Shown here piece after piece: positions 23,031 to 35,199 of a DNA stretch of 64,000 bases; the stretch's first letter is position 1; each line of letters starts with the position of its first letter. This DNA comes from Canna indica (taxonomy: Eukaryota > Streptophyta > Magnoliopsida > Zingiberales > Cannaceae), in assembly GCA_034359265.1 (NCBI GenBank), contig CP136890.1:27880501-27944500 (forward strand). Direction: 5' to 3'. Both the position numbers and the translations under genes were made by a program. The notes beneath the pieces are model-generated. The model ran no database searches and was not told where the DNA came from. It saw nothing but the letters and a program-made list of their open reading frames with translations.

Positions 23031-23556
23031 TCTACGATGGAATTTCTACGTAGAGGAGAGGGCTATCTAAATGGACTTATGTTTGGATCAAGTCATTATA
23101 TAACTTAGAATCCACTCAGTAAATAAATGCCACTGAGTTTTCTGCTTCCTTCTCTCTCAGCTTTGGCTCATCACAATTCACAAGTAAGCAGTAATTATGA
23201 TATTTTTGGTTTTAATATGAACATAGGACGTGAATTTCTTCCGATGTGCAGGCCTTTCTTCTTTCTCAATCCTTCGAGTTCCATCAATCCAGTGGTTAGA
23301 GATCAGTTTTTATCTATAGCCCTGCAAGAAAAGGATTCAAGATTAAATAATGAGAGAAAGAAATAAAGAAATCTTTTGAGGTGAAAATAAAATGAAAATA
23401 ATGATATAGCACTTCTTGTTTTCACCGTTAACTACTTTTTTTTACATACAAAAAACTGGAAGGAAAATGTTTTCCTCCCTTGTTCTTAGTGTGCGTTACT
23501 GTTGAACTAAATAATGCTTGCAAAATTTCGAAAACCAGAAGTAGCGAAGGAAAACA
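23031..23556. other. Spacer between the Mutator-like element and the RNase III-like pseudogene
   Basis: No coding exon is supportable. The proximal part would be the 3' UTR of the minus-strand gene ending at 23557. Confidence 0.4.
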
Positions 23557-25758
23557 TTACTTGTAGATTGGTTTGTCCCAATCATTCTTGTCACAGAGCG
23601 TGTTTAGTTTATGCTTTGCTACTCCGTCATCCTCTGCACCCGAGCCCATGTCACACAGCTTCCACAGTGCATTTCTTGCAGCGTTGAGCCTCGCAACTGG
23701 TTTTATACCCAAGGATCCGGTGCCCACAACCTTTCTGTCGACCATAGCTTTCGCCATCCAAGATGAACTCTCCCAAAAATACTCGTATTTGGGGGTTTTG
23801 CCACCATGCTTCTTTTGACACAGGTTTTGGAGCACCGATACAAGGTGCTCGAACATGTTATCCGAGTTGATGATCGGCTCTAGAATCTTCCAAAATGTCT
23901 GCGCCCAAACTGTCATAATTATTCAAGTTTCGAAAACCTAGATTCAACAAAGAGAAAGTCAGCGGGATATCGAGATTGATCACCTCGCACACCACTTCAA
24001 GATCGAAATTGCAATTGATATAGACCGCGCCCGCCATGGATTCAACGATATCGGACAATACTTTGCAGGCACTGTGAATACCGCCGCCGTAGGAAAGCTC
24101 TTCGGCGTCCTCCTCTCCCTTCGTTGACACCGACTCCGTGAAACCACTCACCTAATGGAGGAAGGAAGAGTGTGAGTGAGAGGCGTCAATCACACGAAAT
24201 CAAGGGTAAAAATCGTAACCTTGAGGAGGAAGCAGCAGCGAGTACCACTCGATCGAGGGTGATGCAGTTGCTATGGAGGAAGCGGTGGAGGTTGTGGCGG
24301 ATGGGCGCACGGGCGAGCTTCTCGTTGGAGACATTGGCGCTGCGGAGGGCGGATAGGAGTGTTGGCAAGGTTTTGATCTTAATATTTATTTTGATGATAA
24401 TAAATATGAAATTAATAATTTTATAAAAAAATATTTTCAGATTTTATATCAGTTTGCGTGTGACGTCCACGATTAAAAAATTTGAAGAAATCGAATAAAT
24501 CGGCAAGGATGCTCATCGATGCTCGGGATTCTTTCGAAAGATAAAGTTTATATTTAGGGTGTCTAGAATGATTGTATTAATCCTCGTTATGATGCAAAGA
24601 TCCTTAAAGAACCAAAACCAAAACCCGATCGTAAAGAAAGAACTTTGTTGTTTCGGTCGACCGGACTGCAACCAAAATGTTATGATATTTCCAGTATTAC
24701 CAAGAGTTTCCAAGTCATAAATAACTTTTCAGATGGAATGTTGTAACATCTCGAAATAGCCCGGAGTATCCCAGATGGACATCCCAGAATACCTCGGATG
24801 AACATTCCGAAATAGCCCAAAGATTATTCAGAATATTCTCAGAATGCCCCCAACAACTCTATTTAGAATTTCTACCCGCTAAGCTTGTTGGAAACCGAGC
24901 CTCTACCCTTGGAATCTCTATGTAAGACCTCAAACTTGCCTTCCAAATCACCTAATACTTCATGAGATATCTTTTGACATCCAAGAGCCTTCATTGAGTC
25001 AATCTATGTGGAAAATCATAGCTTTGAGCTTCTTCCTTCTTTATTGAGCCTTCAACCTTGAGTTTCATCATTAAAAGCATCAAGAAAAAGCTATATAGGA
25101 TTTTGTGGTGAAGCTAAGTAGTTTATTATTTTGATTATTGCTAAATTATTGTTGTATTTTCTTGTTGTTTTTTGATTACTTGTGTTTGTAAGAAGGTGTG
25201 GGTGACACACCTTAGATTCACTTATTTATAATTTTAGGGTTCCTTAGATTTGAGGTAGAGACACTCTCTAGTGTGAGAGATAATGTCTTGGTAGATCATC
25301 ATTAGAAGGAAAGAAAAATTAATACAAGTGGTTGTGAAATCCTTGGTGGTGAGCCAAGTAGTGGAGTAGGCATTAGGGCCGAACCACTATAAATCAACTT
25401 GTTGGCATTGCTTGATTTTGTGTGATTCTCATTCGCTTATATTGCTTTCGCATTTAGAGAAAAATTTAATGTGATGATAGAATCTAGACTCACACTATTC
25501 ACCCCCCTCTTATAGTGTGTCTTAACACCTTACAAGGAGGCCGATGTCGAGGCTCAGACCGGTTGAGTAGAGGAACTTGGTGACGGCAAGACCGAGGGCG
25601 GCATCGTCGACGAACTCGAGGCGTTTGTACAAAGGGCGATCGTAGGAGCCGTGGGTCAGCGCCTCTGTTAGGAGCAACGGGTCCTGGAAGGTGTAGCCGA
25701 GGAGGCGTTCAATCTCCTCTGGCAGCCTGCTCTCCTCCTCCGCCTCTGCCCTCAACGT
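23557..25758 (-). pseudogene. RTL3: Ribonuclease III-like protein 3 (RTL3-type), disrupted in exon 1
   Basis: Plant RTL proteins pair an RNase III domain with a dsRNA-binding domain and act on double-stranded RNA. Exon 1 (25758-25535 continuing at 24354-24246) holds the RNase III core: LLGYTFQDPLLLTEALTHGS, then RLEFVDDAALG, the signature motif with Glu and Asp kept but the usual Gly replaced by Asp. Exon 2 (24151-23984) gives VLSDIVESMAGAVY, the second catalytic segment. Exon 3 (23898-23557) holds a dsRNA-binding domain (LCQKKHG, VDRKVVGTGS, LNAARNALWKL) and ends at TAA. Splice sites are GT/AG and phases agree: 333 + 168 + 342 bases, 280 codons. Exon 1 is split by a 1175-base LTR, and the expected start after GCCGCCGCCACC is ACG (25758-25756), with no in-frame ATG before it. 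Both point to a dead gene. Confidence 0.85.
24360..25534 (+). mobile_element. Solo LTR resembling SIRE/Maximus (Copia) inside the RNase III-like exon
   Basis: It begins TGTTGGCAAGG and ends CACCTTACA (TG...CA), 1175 bases, with a perfect 5-base target duplication AGGAG at 24355-24359 and 25535-25539. The 5' start with TTTTGATGATAATAAA and the 3' end with CTATTCACCCCCCTCT are the hallmarks of SIRE/Maximus LTRs in plants. A GGGCCGAACCACTATA segment near the 3' end matches the reverse-oriented LTR at 62907-64000. No primer site, purine tract or internal coding is present. Confidence 0.85.
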
Positions 25759-26368
25759 GGTGGCGGCGGCGGTACTAGACTAATTTGGCAATGGAGGTCT
25801 ACTGGTCCTCGCTATATACGTAGAGATTTGGACTTGAGAAGGACATCAACCCTCAAACGTACCATTTAATCGATGTCGGAACCAGTGGAAGAACAAATAA
25901 GAATGGAGTTTTAATCGGCTCTAAATTCGAACAATTCAATTTAGTATTTATCTTTAGTATTCAATTTAGTATTTATTCGTTAGCGGTAAATTATTTTAAT
26001 AAAAAGTAGCAAAATTATAATTACTTTGTGATCATTATAAATCTTTTTAGAATATTCCTAAATTACCTTTCGAATCTCATTTACTAATTTAATTATAATT
26101 ATATAGATAGACAACGATGGAGCAACATTCCTTTAAACTTTTGTTTCATTTACATATGCGTCAATAGTCAAATTTGCCCCTCCAAAAAAACTATAATATT
26201 TTTCTCATCTTCTCTCTAAAATAAAATTAATTGATATTATTATTTTTTATTTTTTTAAAAAATAATTCAAAAAATAGTAATAAATACCACACCCAATCCA
26301 ATTTTCATTATCATTTCTCATTCATTTTCTCTCTTTCGGGATTATTTAAATTATCACATTCTTGACGC
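25759..26368. other. AT-rich 5' flank of the RNase III-like pseudogene
   Basis: Holds no gene I can support. It presumably contained the promoter and short 5' UTR of the minus-strand gene; GCC-rich leader bases adjoin 25758. Confidence 0.4.
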
Positions 26369-26376
26369 ATTGATAT

Positions 26377-26945
26377 TAGGGATGTCAACGGGACGGGGCA
26401 GGTACAGGGGGCTGCCTACCCGCTACTCGCCCCGCGAAATAAACGAGTACTCGCTACCTGTTTATTCCCCGCGGGTATAAAAAATGAGTACTCATTTAAT
26501 TACCCGCGAGGGGACAGATACCCACGAGTATTGACCGAGACCTATGACACTTAAAAAAAATGTAAATTATAATATTTTAATAACACTTCAACTCTTCCAG
26601 TATTTTGATAACAACTTCAAGTATAACAACTTCATTTTGATAAACACACAATATTTTGATGATAACATCATCATAAGATTTCAAAATATAAAGTATATGC
26701 GTATTGAATTAGGTTAGGATTTTTTTAGTATATGTACCGAGGGTAATATTATAATTTACTAATTCTCACGGGTAACGAATACCCACGGATACGGGTACTA
26801 TAATATCCGTATCCATCCCATATAATAAACAAGTAAGAAAAATTATCCGCGAAATTCTCGCGGGTAGGAAACTATCCTCCATACCCGTCATAAATGGATA
26901 AATATCCGCAAGTATTCGCCTAAACAGATAATATTTTCATCCCTA
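26377..26945. mobile_element. hAT-type non-autonomous element 1 (569 bp)
   Basis: The ends are TAGGGATG and CATCCCTA, flanked by a perfect 8-base duplication ATTGATAT (26369-26376 and 26946-26953). Eight-base duplications and TAGGG(A/G)TG termini are typical of hAT elements. Inner arms are inversely related (ACGGG...TACCCGC against GCGGGTA...CCCGT). No transposase. Confidence 0.9.
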
Positions 26946-26953
26946 ATTGATAT

Positions 26954-27420
26954 ACTCACACTTGATCCTCACTCGCATGTGACAATAACTCTCATACATG
27001 CACAATCAAAATGTACTTATAAGTTTTAATTAGGTCATTATAATGTACTTACCCGGCCAAAAATAATAATGTAGATGGGAGATTATGGAGTACATTATCT
27101 ATTCCTAAAAATCTTTCGTTGGCTATTCCTGAGAATGAATTGTTTATGAAGAACATTTTAAAAAGAAAGTGTGGATGCGAGATTATGGAGCTAGTACATT
27201 GTCTAAAACACTTTACATAAAAAATAGTGTTGATAAATGCACACGCAAAAACATTTGTCTCAATATTTATATTAGTAAAACAAATTTTCAAGTATTTCTT
27301 TAATAATTATTTTTTAAAAGTAAATCGTAAAAGCTAAAACATTACCGAATAGAACAAGTGATGGAGAAAATTTTACTAAGCCTAGGTTTCAAATTGTAAT
27401 AAGGATTTCACACATGAATG
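26954..27420. other. AT-rich spacer
   Basis: No gene seen. It contains a short imperfect direct repeat of GAGATTATGGAG (27076 and 27179 areas). Confidence 0.4.
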
Positions 27421-27861
27421 TAGAGATGGTAATGGGTTGGGCCGTGCCAAGCACGACACGTCCACGCCCAATGGGCGGGCTGGGCTCATCCCTTAGGGCA
27501 CATGGGTCGTATTCGGCACGACTAGCGTGTGCCATGCTGAGCACGACACGACGTGCAGATCATGCTGAGCATGACACAACGTGCGTGCTGAGCTCGGCAT
27601 GGCCAAAGGCTTGCGCTAGTGCCGGCCTACGCTTGCGCCAGGACCTGCGCTAGGCTAGCCTGGTGCTAGGTCGGTGGCAGGCTAGGTGCTAGGCCTAGCC
27701 TGACGTAGGAACTGCCAAGGACTAGCCAGCCTAGCGTTGGGCTGGCTCAAGCTCGGTCCCGGCCTGACTGGAGCTGGGCCTTACCTTTGAAACTCGAGGC
27801 CATTTCAAGCACGACCCGACATGCAATGGGCCTGCCTGGGCACGGCCCATTGCCACCTTTA
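27421..27861. mobile_element. hAT-like GC-rich non-autonomous element 2
   Basis: Terminal sequences TAGAGATGGTAATGGG and CCCATTGCCACCTTTA are inverted matches with few differences. ATGAATGT and ATGTATGT, shifted one base into the ends, match at 7 of 8 positions as a decayed target duplication. The interior is GC-rich with GCACGAC- and GCTAGGC-type repeats, unlike the AT-rich surroundings. Confidence 0.65.
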
Positions 27862-28228
27862 TGTATGTATACATACAAAGGTCTATTTAGCGGTCTTTAA
27901 TACTTCTAATGCTATATATAGTTTTTATTTTCATAAGGATATATGTAAACCTTTTTTCTTACCAATGTATGGTTTGAGGTATTTGGAGGTTTAAGAAGGT
28001 ATTTGGAGGAGAGGAGAGGTTTTTGAAAATGTTTGAAAACTCCTCCTAAAACCTATTTTCAAAGCATCTAATTTTGAGTAGTTTGAGAGGATTAGTATAA
28101 ATAATAAAATTAATTTAAATACAAAAATAATGTAGCATAAGATAAAAGACCTACTAGTCTTCGTCGTTCATAATTTTTTCGTCTTTTTCTCTCTACTAGT
28201 CTCCTTTCTATATTATGAGTGCCTTAGG
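27862..28228. other. AT-rich spacer with GTATTTGGAGG words
   Basis: No gene. The passage near 27975-28030 (GTATTTGGAGG twice, GAGGAGAGGAGAGG) resembles the ends of the foldback at about 41700-42190 and may be part of a related miniature element. Confidence 0.35.
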
Positions 28229-28579
28229 GCCTGTTTGTTTGCACACTTTTCGCTGTTTCGTTTCACCCAAAATTGAAATCGGGCCGAATTTGTGTTTGTT
28301 CCGCTCAAATCAGGTTTCGTTTTATGAAATGGGTGGGTTTCACGAAACCAACAATTACACGTGAAGGTTGAAACCGATGAAATCTACTCAAGGCAGAACT
28401 TCGTCGGTTTCACGAAAATAATTTCGCCCTACGAAACGTCGGTGGCAAACTTGTGAGTACCGCATGTTTCGTCGGCATTTTCGTCTGCCCCCAACAAAAC
28501 CCATATCCCGTGATAAAACCCTAGCTCGAGCTCCCTCTGCGACTTTAGTGCGAGAGCGGCAATTTTTTTTTCGCCCAAG

Positions 28580-28970
28580 CCCCCGTCTTAAATATGTGGA
28601 CTTAGACGACTCATTTCCTTTCACGTCTTCGATTCATGTAAGAACTCCTTACTGTTATGTTTTCTTTGTCGAGACCATGTGTTTTTACTATGGATTTTGT
28701 TGGGAGTATCTTTTGAATTTTTTTTTGCCTGAGCCACCGTCTTCGATCCGTGGATTCAGACTGCTCTTTTCCTTCCTCATCTTCGATTCATGTAAGAACT
28801 CTTGTATACAAGTTGTTTTTCGCCATGGATTTTATCAAGATCGTGTGTTTCGGCTCTGGATTTTGTTGAGAGTACCTTGAATTTGTTTCAGTCGAGGCCC
28901 CATCTTCGATCCGTGGACTCAAATGGCTCTTTTCCTTCCCCATCTCTGTTTCACGTAAGATCTGTCTTCG
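28580..28970 (+). repeat. Three imperfect ~155-bp tandem units
   Basis: Each unit contains a (C)CGTCTTCGATCCGTGGA-like start, CTTTTCCTT, CTTCGATTCATGTAAGAAC and GTTTTT. Units begin near 28583, 28738 and 28895. Each carries a donor-like ATGTAAGA. Confidence 0.65.
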
Positions 28971-29377
28971 ATCTGTTATACACGTTGTTTTTGTCGAGAT
29001 GGTATATTTTTAACATTTTCTTGATCCATATTTAGGGTTCATTTTTTAGGGTTTCTATTTATGGGTTGATTTTGCTTGTGTTTGCTCTGGAGTTAAGTAT
29101 TCCTATTGTACACGCTGTTTACACTCGATTTTTGGTCGAGATAGTGTCTTTTCAAAGGTTTATTGATCGATGTTGTACATTGTGTTTCCACTAGATTCAG
29201 TTTTTAGGATTTTTACTTGTTTTGTTCATGAGTTCTTGGTTACATAGCAAATGTTGTTATTTTTTTTTTCCTAATTTATGTTGTGGGCACTGTTATTGCT
29301 CATTGTTATTTTTCAAATTATTCTTAAAATATTATTCATTGTTATTGTTATTTCTCATAGTTCATTGTTATTTCTCA

Positions 29378-30010
29378 TATATGTCATTATTATGTGGTTA
29401 GTATATGCTTATGTGGTTGTGTTGGTTAGTATATACTATTGTTGCTTATGGTTAGTATATATTGGCTCTGTGTTGGTGAATATGTACTGTTGTTGTTGCT
29501 TATGGTTAGTATATGCTTATGCTATACTTTTTGTTATTGTTATTTCTCATAGTTCATAGTTCATAGTTCATAGTTCATTGTTATTTCTCATATATGTCAT
29601 TATTATGTGGTTAGTATATATATGTCATTATTATGTGGTTAGTATATGCTTATGTGGTTGTGTTGGTTAGTATATACTATTGTTGCTTATGGTTAGTATA
29701 CATTGGTTTTGTGTTGGTGAATATGTACTGTTGTTGTTGCTTATGGTTAGTATATGCTTATGCTATACTGTTGTTTCAGCTATATTGTAGTTTTTTATGG
29801 TTAGTAAAATCATTATGTTGTTGGTTCTGTGTTATGTTGTTGTCGGTATACTTGATGTTATTTCTGTTACTATTGCTTATTTTTGTTACTGTTGGTTCTG
29901 TGTTGGTTAGTATATGCTTATGTTGTTGGTTCTGTATTGGTTAGTACATGCTTATGTTGTTGGTTCTGTGTTGAATAGTATATACTTATGTTGTTGGTTA
30001 GTATACTTGA
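29378..30010 (+). repeat. Tandem array rich in GGTTAGTATATGCTTATG, with a ~241-bp duplication
   Basis: A block starting TATATGTCATTATTATGTGG at 29378 recurs at 29619 with few changes, giving a period near 241. Within and after it, GTTGGTTAGTATA(T/C)GCTTATG and GTTGTTGGTTCTGTG recur at about 30-60 bases. Related words resume at 39640 beyond the retrotransposon, so the array was split by it. Confidence 0.8.
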
Positions 30011-30037
30011 TGTTAGTAATAAATTTTTATTCCCATA

Positions 30038-32520
30038 TGTCACGCCCCAACTTAGGATGCGCGTGACCAGCCAGGGTACGAGTCGGTACCCCGAAGTCTA
30101 TTCTATGCATTGACTAACAACTCACAAAAATATAAATAGAATACATCAAGTAATGACCAAAACAAACAATAACAACTTTATTAAAGTTCAAAACTAGTTT
30201 GATCACTCCAAATTCTAAAACACCACAAGTTTCAAATAAACATCCGAAAGTTTTTCCAAATAAAATATTTCACAGTTTTAACATAATTGACCCAGTGCAT
30301 ACATCAAACTCTAACAGACACGACTACGACTAGTTATTGTCAGCTATGAGATCTGCACTCACGCCTGCTCCGTTGTGCGCCATGCCACCAAGTCATACCT
30401 CATTGGTCGGGCTCTGCAAAACAACAATAAAGGAAAATTATGAGTTTACGAGGAACTAAGTGAGCGGTTCTTTCAAACCTCCACTTAAAACCTCGGCAAT
30501 CACATATATAAGGAATCAATGTAAAATCACATTCCACAAGTAATCAGTGTGCCAGAACGGATGAATGGATGAACCGGCCTCTCGGACCCATATCCATGAT
30601 GGAAGCTCGGCCAATAATGGCCTAAAGTATATATGGAAGGTTCGGTCCTTCCTCTACTTAACTCGACCGGTCGGCCTACTCAAACCAGCCCCTACAGGCT
30701 ACTCCTTTAGAAACTATTATACTTCGGATCCGTCAACTAGGATGGCCACTAGTTTCAGAGATCCTCCGGGTTAGGGATAGCTAGTCCCACCCACTCGAGT
30801 CTACCGTGAGCGTGGCCCACTGAAGAAAACTCAAGACCCTCCGCCACTCGGGTCTAACACCTAGCGGGCCCGCTAGTGCAATCTCAAGACCCTATAAACC
30901 ACTGAGTCGTGTGGTTGCCATTCGGCTAGTGACACTTCTCAGTAGACCATCAACCCCAACCCAAAACTAGGTTGCGCAAGTATATTATTTTGCTCTCCGG
31001 GCATTGCCTATATCCGACCCCTTACCCTAGGGTCTCACTGTTTCTTTAAATGAAGAACCTAATGAGTATATCTTGTATCTAGGTTAAATGTTACTACTAG
31101 TCATCTAAACCATTCTTCCTAGTATGAACGAACTTGCCGACTATGAAGGCACTCGGCCTACCATTGTCACATCACTTATCAAATTAGTCATGGGTAGCAA
31201 CATCATGAAGAAACCGAATTTAAAGAGGTAACAATTTGGTGATTTAAACCAATATGGAACATACACTAAGCATAATAACAATTAAACATGATATGAGAAA
31301 TTAAATGAAACCTTTCTTGAATACATATACCATATGAGCATTGGTAACAACATTTCCAAAATGATAATGTAAATCTATCATCAACAATTCATAGCATGAA
31401 TATGAATTAACATCGAACGGAAAGATATGAATAACTACTCGAAATCATTCGCTTTCCCCTATTTACCCTTGATCGGCCGAAGCTTGAGCAAGGTAACCCT
31501 TGCTCGGCCGAACCATCTAGGTGGGAAGGGGCTGGAAATTTTGCATTCTAACAAGTTGAACAGTAAACATAAAATTTAAGTTTAATCTAACATTAAGCAT
31601 GAAAGTGTAAGTTAAGGAGATATAACAAGGGATCCAACAATTCAATACAAACAGCCCAACTTTTCCCCCTTTCTACTGCTCAGCCAACTCGAGTAGGGTG
31701 AGAACCATGCTCGACCGAACCCTCTAGAGGTGGTGGACTTGGTTGCGGCGTCAACATGAGTATCAATCCAAAAGCTAAAAACAAGACGAATACAAGATGA
31801 TATGCGAGTTGTGAAACGAGCGAGGAAATTGGGGAAATTTTTGGCATGACCTTTCCCCTTTTTCCTCGACTCGATCAGCCCTTAAAAACGAGAAATCGAC
31901 ACGATTACAAACACGAGATCATAGTATGAACAACGATTTAAAGATCTAGCATGGAGAAACACCCTGATCGGCAAAACTCGCGAAGAAAAACCCCGATTTC
32001 AAAACCTATGGGACCGGCCACCCGCCTCCCCTCAAAATCTACTCTAACCACTCACCTTGATCGGATCACGAAGAAGCCTTGATGAAAATGAGATTCCGAT
32101 CTCCTCGAGCATCAACGCGAACTTGACACCGACAATATCTCCTCCTCCTTCTCTCCCTTTCTCCCTCTAGCTCGGGCTACGTGCGGCTCTCTCTTTGAGC
32201 CGCACGGATGGCTTGGGTGAGGGGTTTTATTCCCCTCATCCGATGACCTATTTACCCCTCATTTGACTTAACTTCCACTTGATTCGATCTGAGTCCGATT
32301 CGGGCTCCGATCCTATCCGCACTCATGAGTCGAACTCGACTTTAATAAGACATCATAAGCAAGAAAGGAAATAACCATTGAGATGATTTAAACTTCATAT
32401 TTCCATGGGTCGAGTTATACCTTCTACTCGAGGCAGTTCCACAGCTTGACCCGGCTAACCCCCGATTCGATGAGCTGTACCAAAATAGATTTTTATATTA
32501 GAAATTTTTTGGGTCTTACA
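30038..32520 (-). repeat. 3' LTR of the minus-strand Tekay-type element (2483 bp)
   Basis: Pairs with 37383-39580 but contains about 278 bases (near 30095-30372) that the other LTR lacks. A GC-rich coding-like patch near 31980-32220 mirrors the GC block in the plus-strand Tekay LTR. Confidence 0.92.
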
Positions 32521-33729
32521 ACCTTCCCCCCTTAAAGAAAATTCGTCCTCAAATTTAGTTGGGTTACCAGGACTTATCGGCTCTTCAAACAAGGAGGGTA
32601 GCGTTCTCTCATGTCTTGCTCTACCTCTCAAGTGGCCTCTTGCCCGGAGTGATGCTCCCACCTAACTTTTACCAAGAGAATCTCCTTGGACTTTAGCTTT
32701 CTGATCTGCCGGTCAAGTATCTCTACTGGTCTCTCCTCATACGAGACCGTCGTGTCTATCTCAAACGCAGCCGGCTCGATCACATGGGACTCATCCCTCA
32801 CATACCTTCGAAGCATTGATACATGGAAGACTGGGTGAACTTTGCTCAGATTAGGAGGCAAGGGCAATTCATAAGCCACTGCGCCTCTTCGCTTGAGGAT
32901 GGGGAAGAGCCCAATGAACCTAAGACTCAACTTTCCTTTCTTTCCAAATCGAAGTAGACTTTCCTTTCTTTCCAAATCGAAGTACTCCTTTCATAGGAGA
33001 AACCTTTAGGAATACCAGGTCGCTCTCAACGAATTCCATCTCTCTAGCTTTCTTATCAGCATATATTTTCTGGCGACTCTGAGCCGCCAACAACCTTTCT
33101 TTTATCAGCTGCACCTTTTTCACTGCCTCCTCAACCAAGTTTGGACCAACCTAGAGAGTCTCCCCAGTCTCAAACCAGCCCATAGGAGACCTACACCGCC
33201 GCTCGTACAATGCCTCGAAGGGAGCCATGCTAATGCTACTGTGATAGGTATTGTTGTAGGCGATCTCAATCAGCGGCAGGTGTTTCTCCCAACCGCCTGC
33301 TAGGTCCAAAACGCAGGCCCTCAGCATATCTTCCAAGGTTTGGATGGTTCTCTCAGACTGTCCGTCTGTTTGCGGATGGAAGGCCGTGCTGAAATGCACT
33401 TGAGTGCCTAAGGCTTCTTGGAAAGATTGCCAAAAAGGGACTGTGAACTGGGTACCCTGATCTGATATGATCATCACTGGGGTGCCGTGGTAAGCCACAA
33501 TCCTGTCAATAAATAGTCGGGCGTACTACTCCGTAGAAAAGGTAGTCCTTACTGGAATGAAGTGCGCGGTCTTAGTTAACCGGTCAACTACCACCCAAAT
33601 GGAGTCAAAGTCGCCTTTTGACTTAGGCAACTCGGTCACCAAGTCCATGGTGATTTTCTCCCACTTCCACTCGGGTACTTCGAGGTTCTGAAACAGCCCC
33701 GCGGGCTTCAGATGTTCGACCTTTACCTG
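32521..33729 (-). pseudogene. pol: Integrase and chromodomain of the minus-strand Tekay-type element
   Basis: Minus strand: the core has ITMDLV near the start (Asp), ISDQGTQFT (where D-R/Q-D-P-x-F is usual, second Asp kept) and [19 protein letters not shown] (Glu). TAG stops interrupt near 33517 and after KCLVC (near 33730). The C-terminal module F-G-K-K-G-K...[26 protein letters not shown] and the chromodomain start PVEILDRQ, VKVRWEHH lie in a different frame, because a 28-base tandem duplication (32930-32985) adds one base modulo three. Confidence 0.9.
32930..32985. repeat. 28-bp tandem duplication causing a frameshift
   Basis: ACTTTCCTTTCTTTCCAAAT plus 8 further bases is present twice back to back (32930-32957, 32958-32985), identical to the eye. 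It lies in the integrase C-terminal FGKKGK segment. Confidence 0.9.
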
Positions 33730-35190
33730 CTAGCAGACCAGACACTTGGATACAAATTCTGCTACCTCTCTTTTTATGCCCTTCCACCAGTAATGCTGCT
33801 TTAGATCTCGGTACATTTTGGTGGCCCCTAGGTGCATCGTATAATTGGATTGATGACCCCACTCCAGGACTTGTCTGCGCACCTCTGCCATATCTGGCAC
33901 CACAATTCGATCCTTGAATCTCAGCACACCTTCTGAATCCAGTCTGAACCCATTTTCTGCATCGCCTCTCTGCACTAAGTCCTTCGTCAGCGCACAAAAG
34001 ACGTCCTGTCCCTGCGCGTCACACAACATACCCACCAGTGTGGATTGTACCCGCAGGTGTGCCACCAAGGCACCTGAAGCTGACACTGTCAAGGTTGTAC
34101 CTCCATCTAGGCACAGCGCCATCTCCCAAGCTAAAGACCTCCGCAAGTACTGAAGGCTCTTGTGATCCGTATAGATCTCGCAAGTCTCCCCGTACAGATA
34201 GTGCCGCCAGAGCTTCAAAGCAAAAACCACCGCCGCTAGCTCTAAGTCGTGCGTCGGGTAGTTCCTTTCATGAACCTTCAACTGGCGAGATGCATATGCT
34301 ATGACCCTGCCAAATTGCATTAGGATGCAGCAACCTAGGCCAACCCGAGAGGCATTACAGTAAACCACAAACCCTCCTGAGCCGGAAGGTACGACCAATA
34401 CGGGTGCTGACGTCAAGCATTCCTTGAGCTTCTGAAAGCTCGCCTCACACTTGTCGTCCCAATCAAATTTGACATTTTTTTGGGTCAACCGAGTCAAAGG
34501 GGCTGCAATCCTAGAGAAGTTCTCTACGAACTTCCGATAGTACCCGACCAACCCAAGAAAACTACGAACCTTAGTCACGCTGATTGGTCGCCTCCAGTTC
34601 TGCACCGCTTCCACCTTCGCAGGGTCTACCCTTATCCCTTCCTTAGACACCACATGGCCCAAGAACCCCACACTTCCCAACCAGAATTCACACTTGGAGA
34701 ACTTGGCAAACAACCAGTGTTCTCTGAGGGTTTCCAGCACCATCCACAAATGCTCGGAGTGCTCCTCCTCACTCTTGGAGTACACTAAGATGTCGTCAAT
34801 GAAGACGATCACAAAACTGTCCAGGTACTCCTTAAATACCATGTTCATCAGGTCCATGAAAGCAGCAGGTGCATTGGTCGGGCCAAAAGACATCACTAGG
34901 AACTTATAGTGTCCATAGCGAGTCCTAAAGGCAGTCTTAGGCACATTGCAGTCCCGGATTCTCAACTGGTGGTATCCGGACCTTAAGTCTATCTTCAAAA
35001 ACCATCGTGCCCCCTGCAGTTGGTCAAACAAATCGTCTATCCTCGGCAGTGGGTAATGATTCTTGACTGTCACTTTATTCAGCTGCCTATAGTCAATGCA
35101 CATGCGCATCGACCCATCCTTCTTCTTCACGAAGAGAACCAGAGCACCCCACGGTGAGACACTCGGCCGGATGAAGCCCAGGTCCAGCAT
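33730..35190 (-). pseudogene. pol: Reverse transcriptase, RNase H and integrase zinc domain (minus-strand Tekay-type)
   Basis: 486 codons are open. RT blocks: [77 protein letters not shown] with both catalytic Asp. RNase H reads [12 protein letters not shown], where the first catalytic Asp is Asn, and [10 protein letters not shown]. About 40 residues then appear deleted: the [13 protein letters not shown]...ADALSR passage seen in the plus-strand element is missing, and the frame resumes near VAHLRV. The integrase HHCC-type region follows (H-x-x-x-H around NYTMHLG, then KCLVC). The open length is unusual for a decayed element, but the lesions make it inactive. Confidence 0.92.
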
Positions 35191-35199
35191 CTCCTGAAG

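Noticed and set aside
29278..29944. Plus-strand Leu/Val/Tyr-rich frames that look like membrane proteins
   Set aside because: They follow the 241-base tandem duplication and the TTGTTGTT-rich repeats, not a gene.
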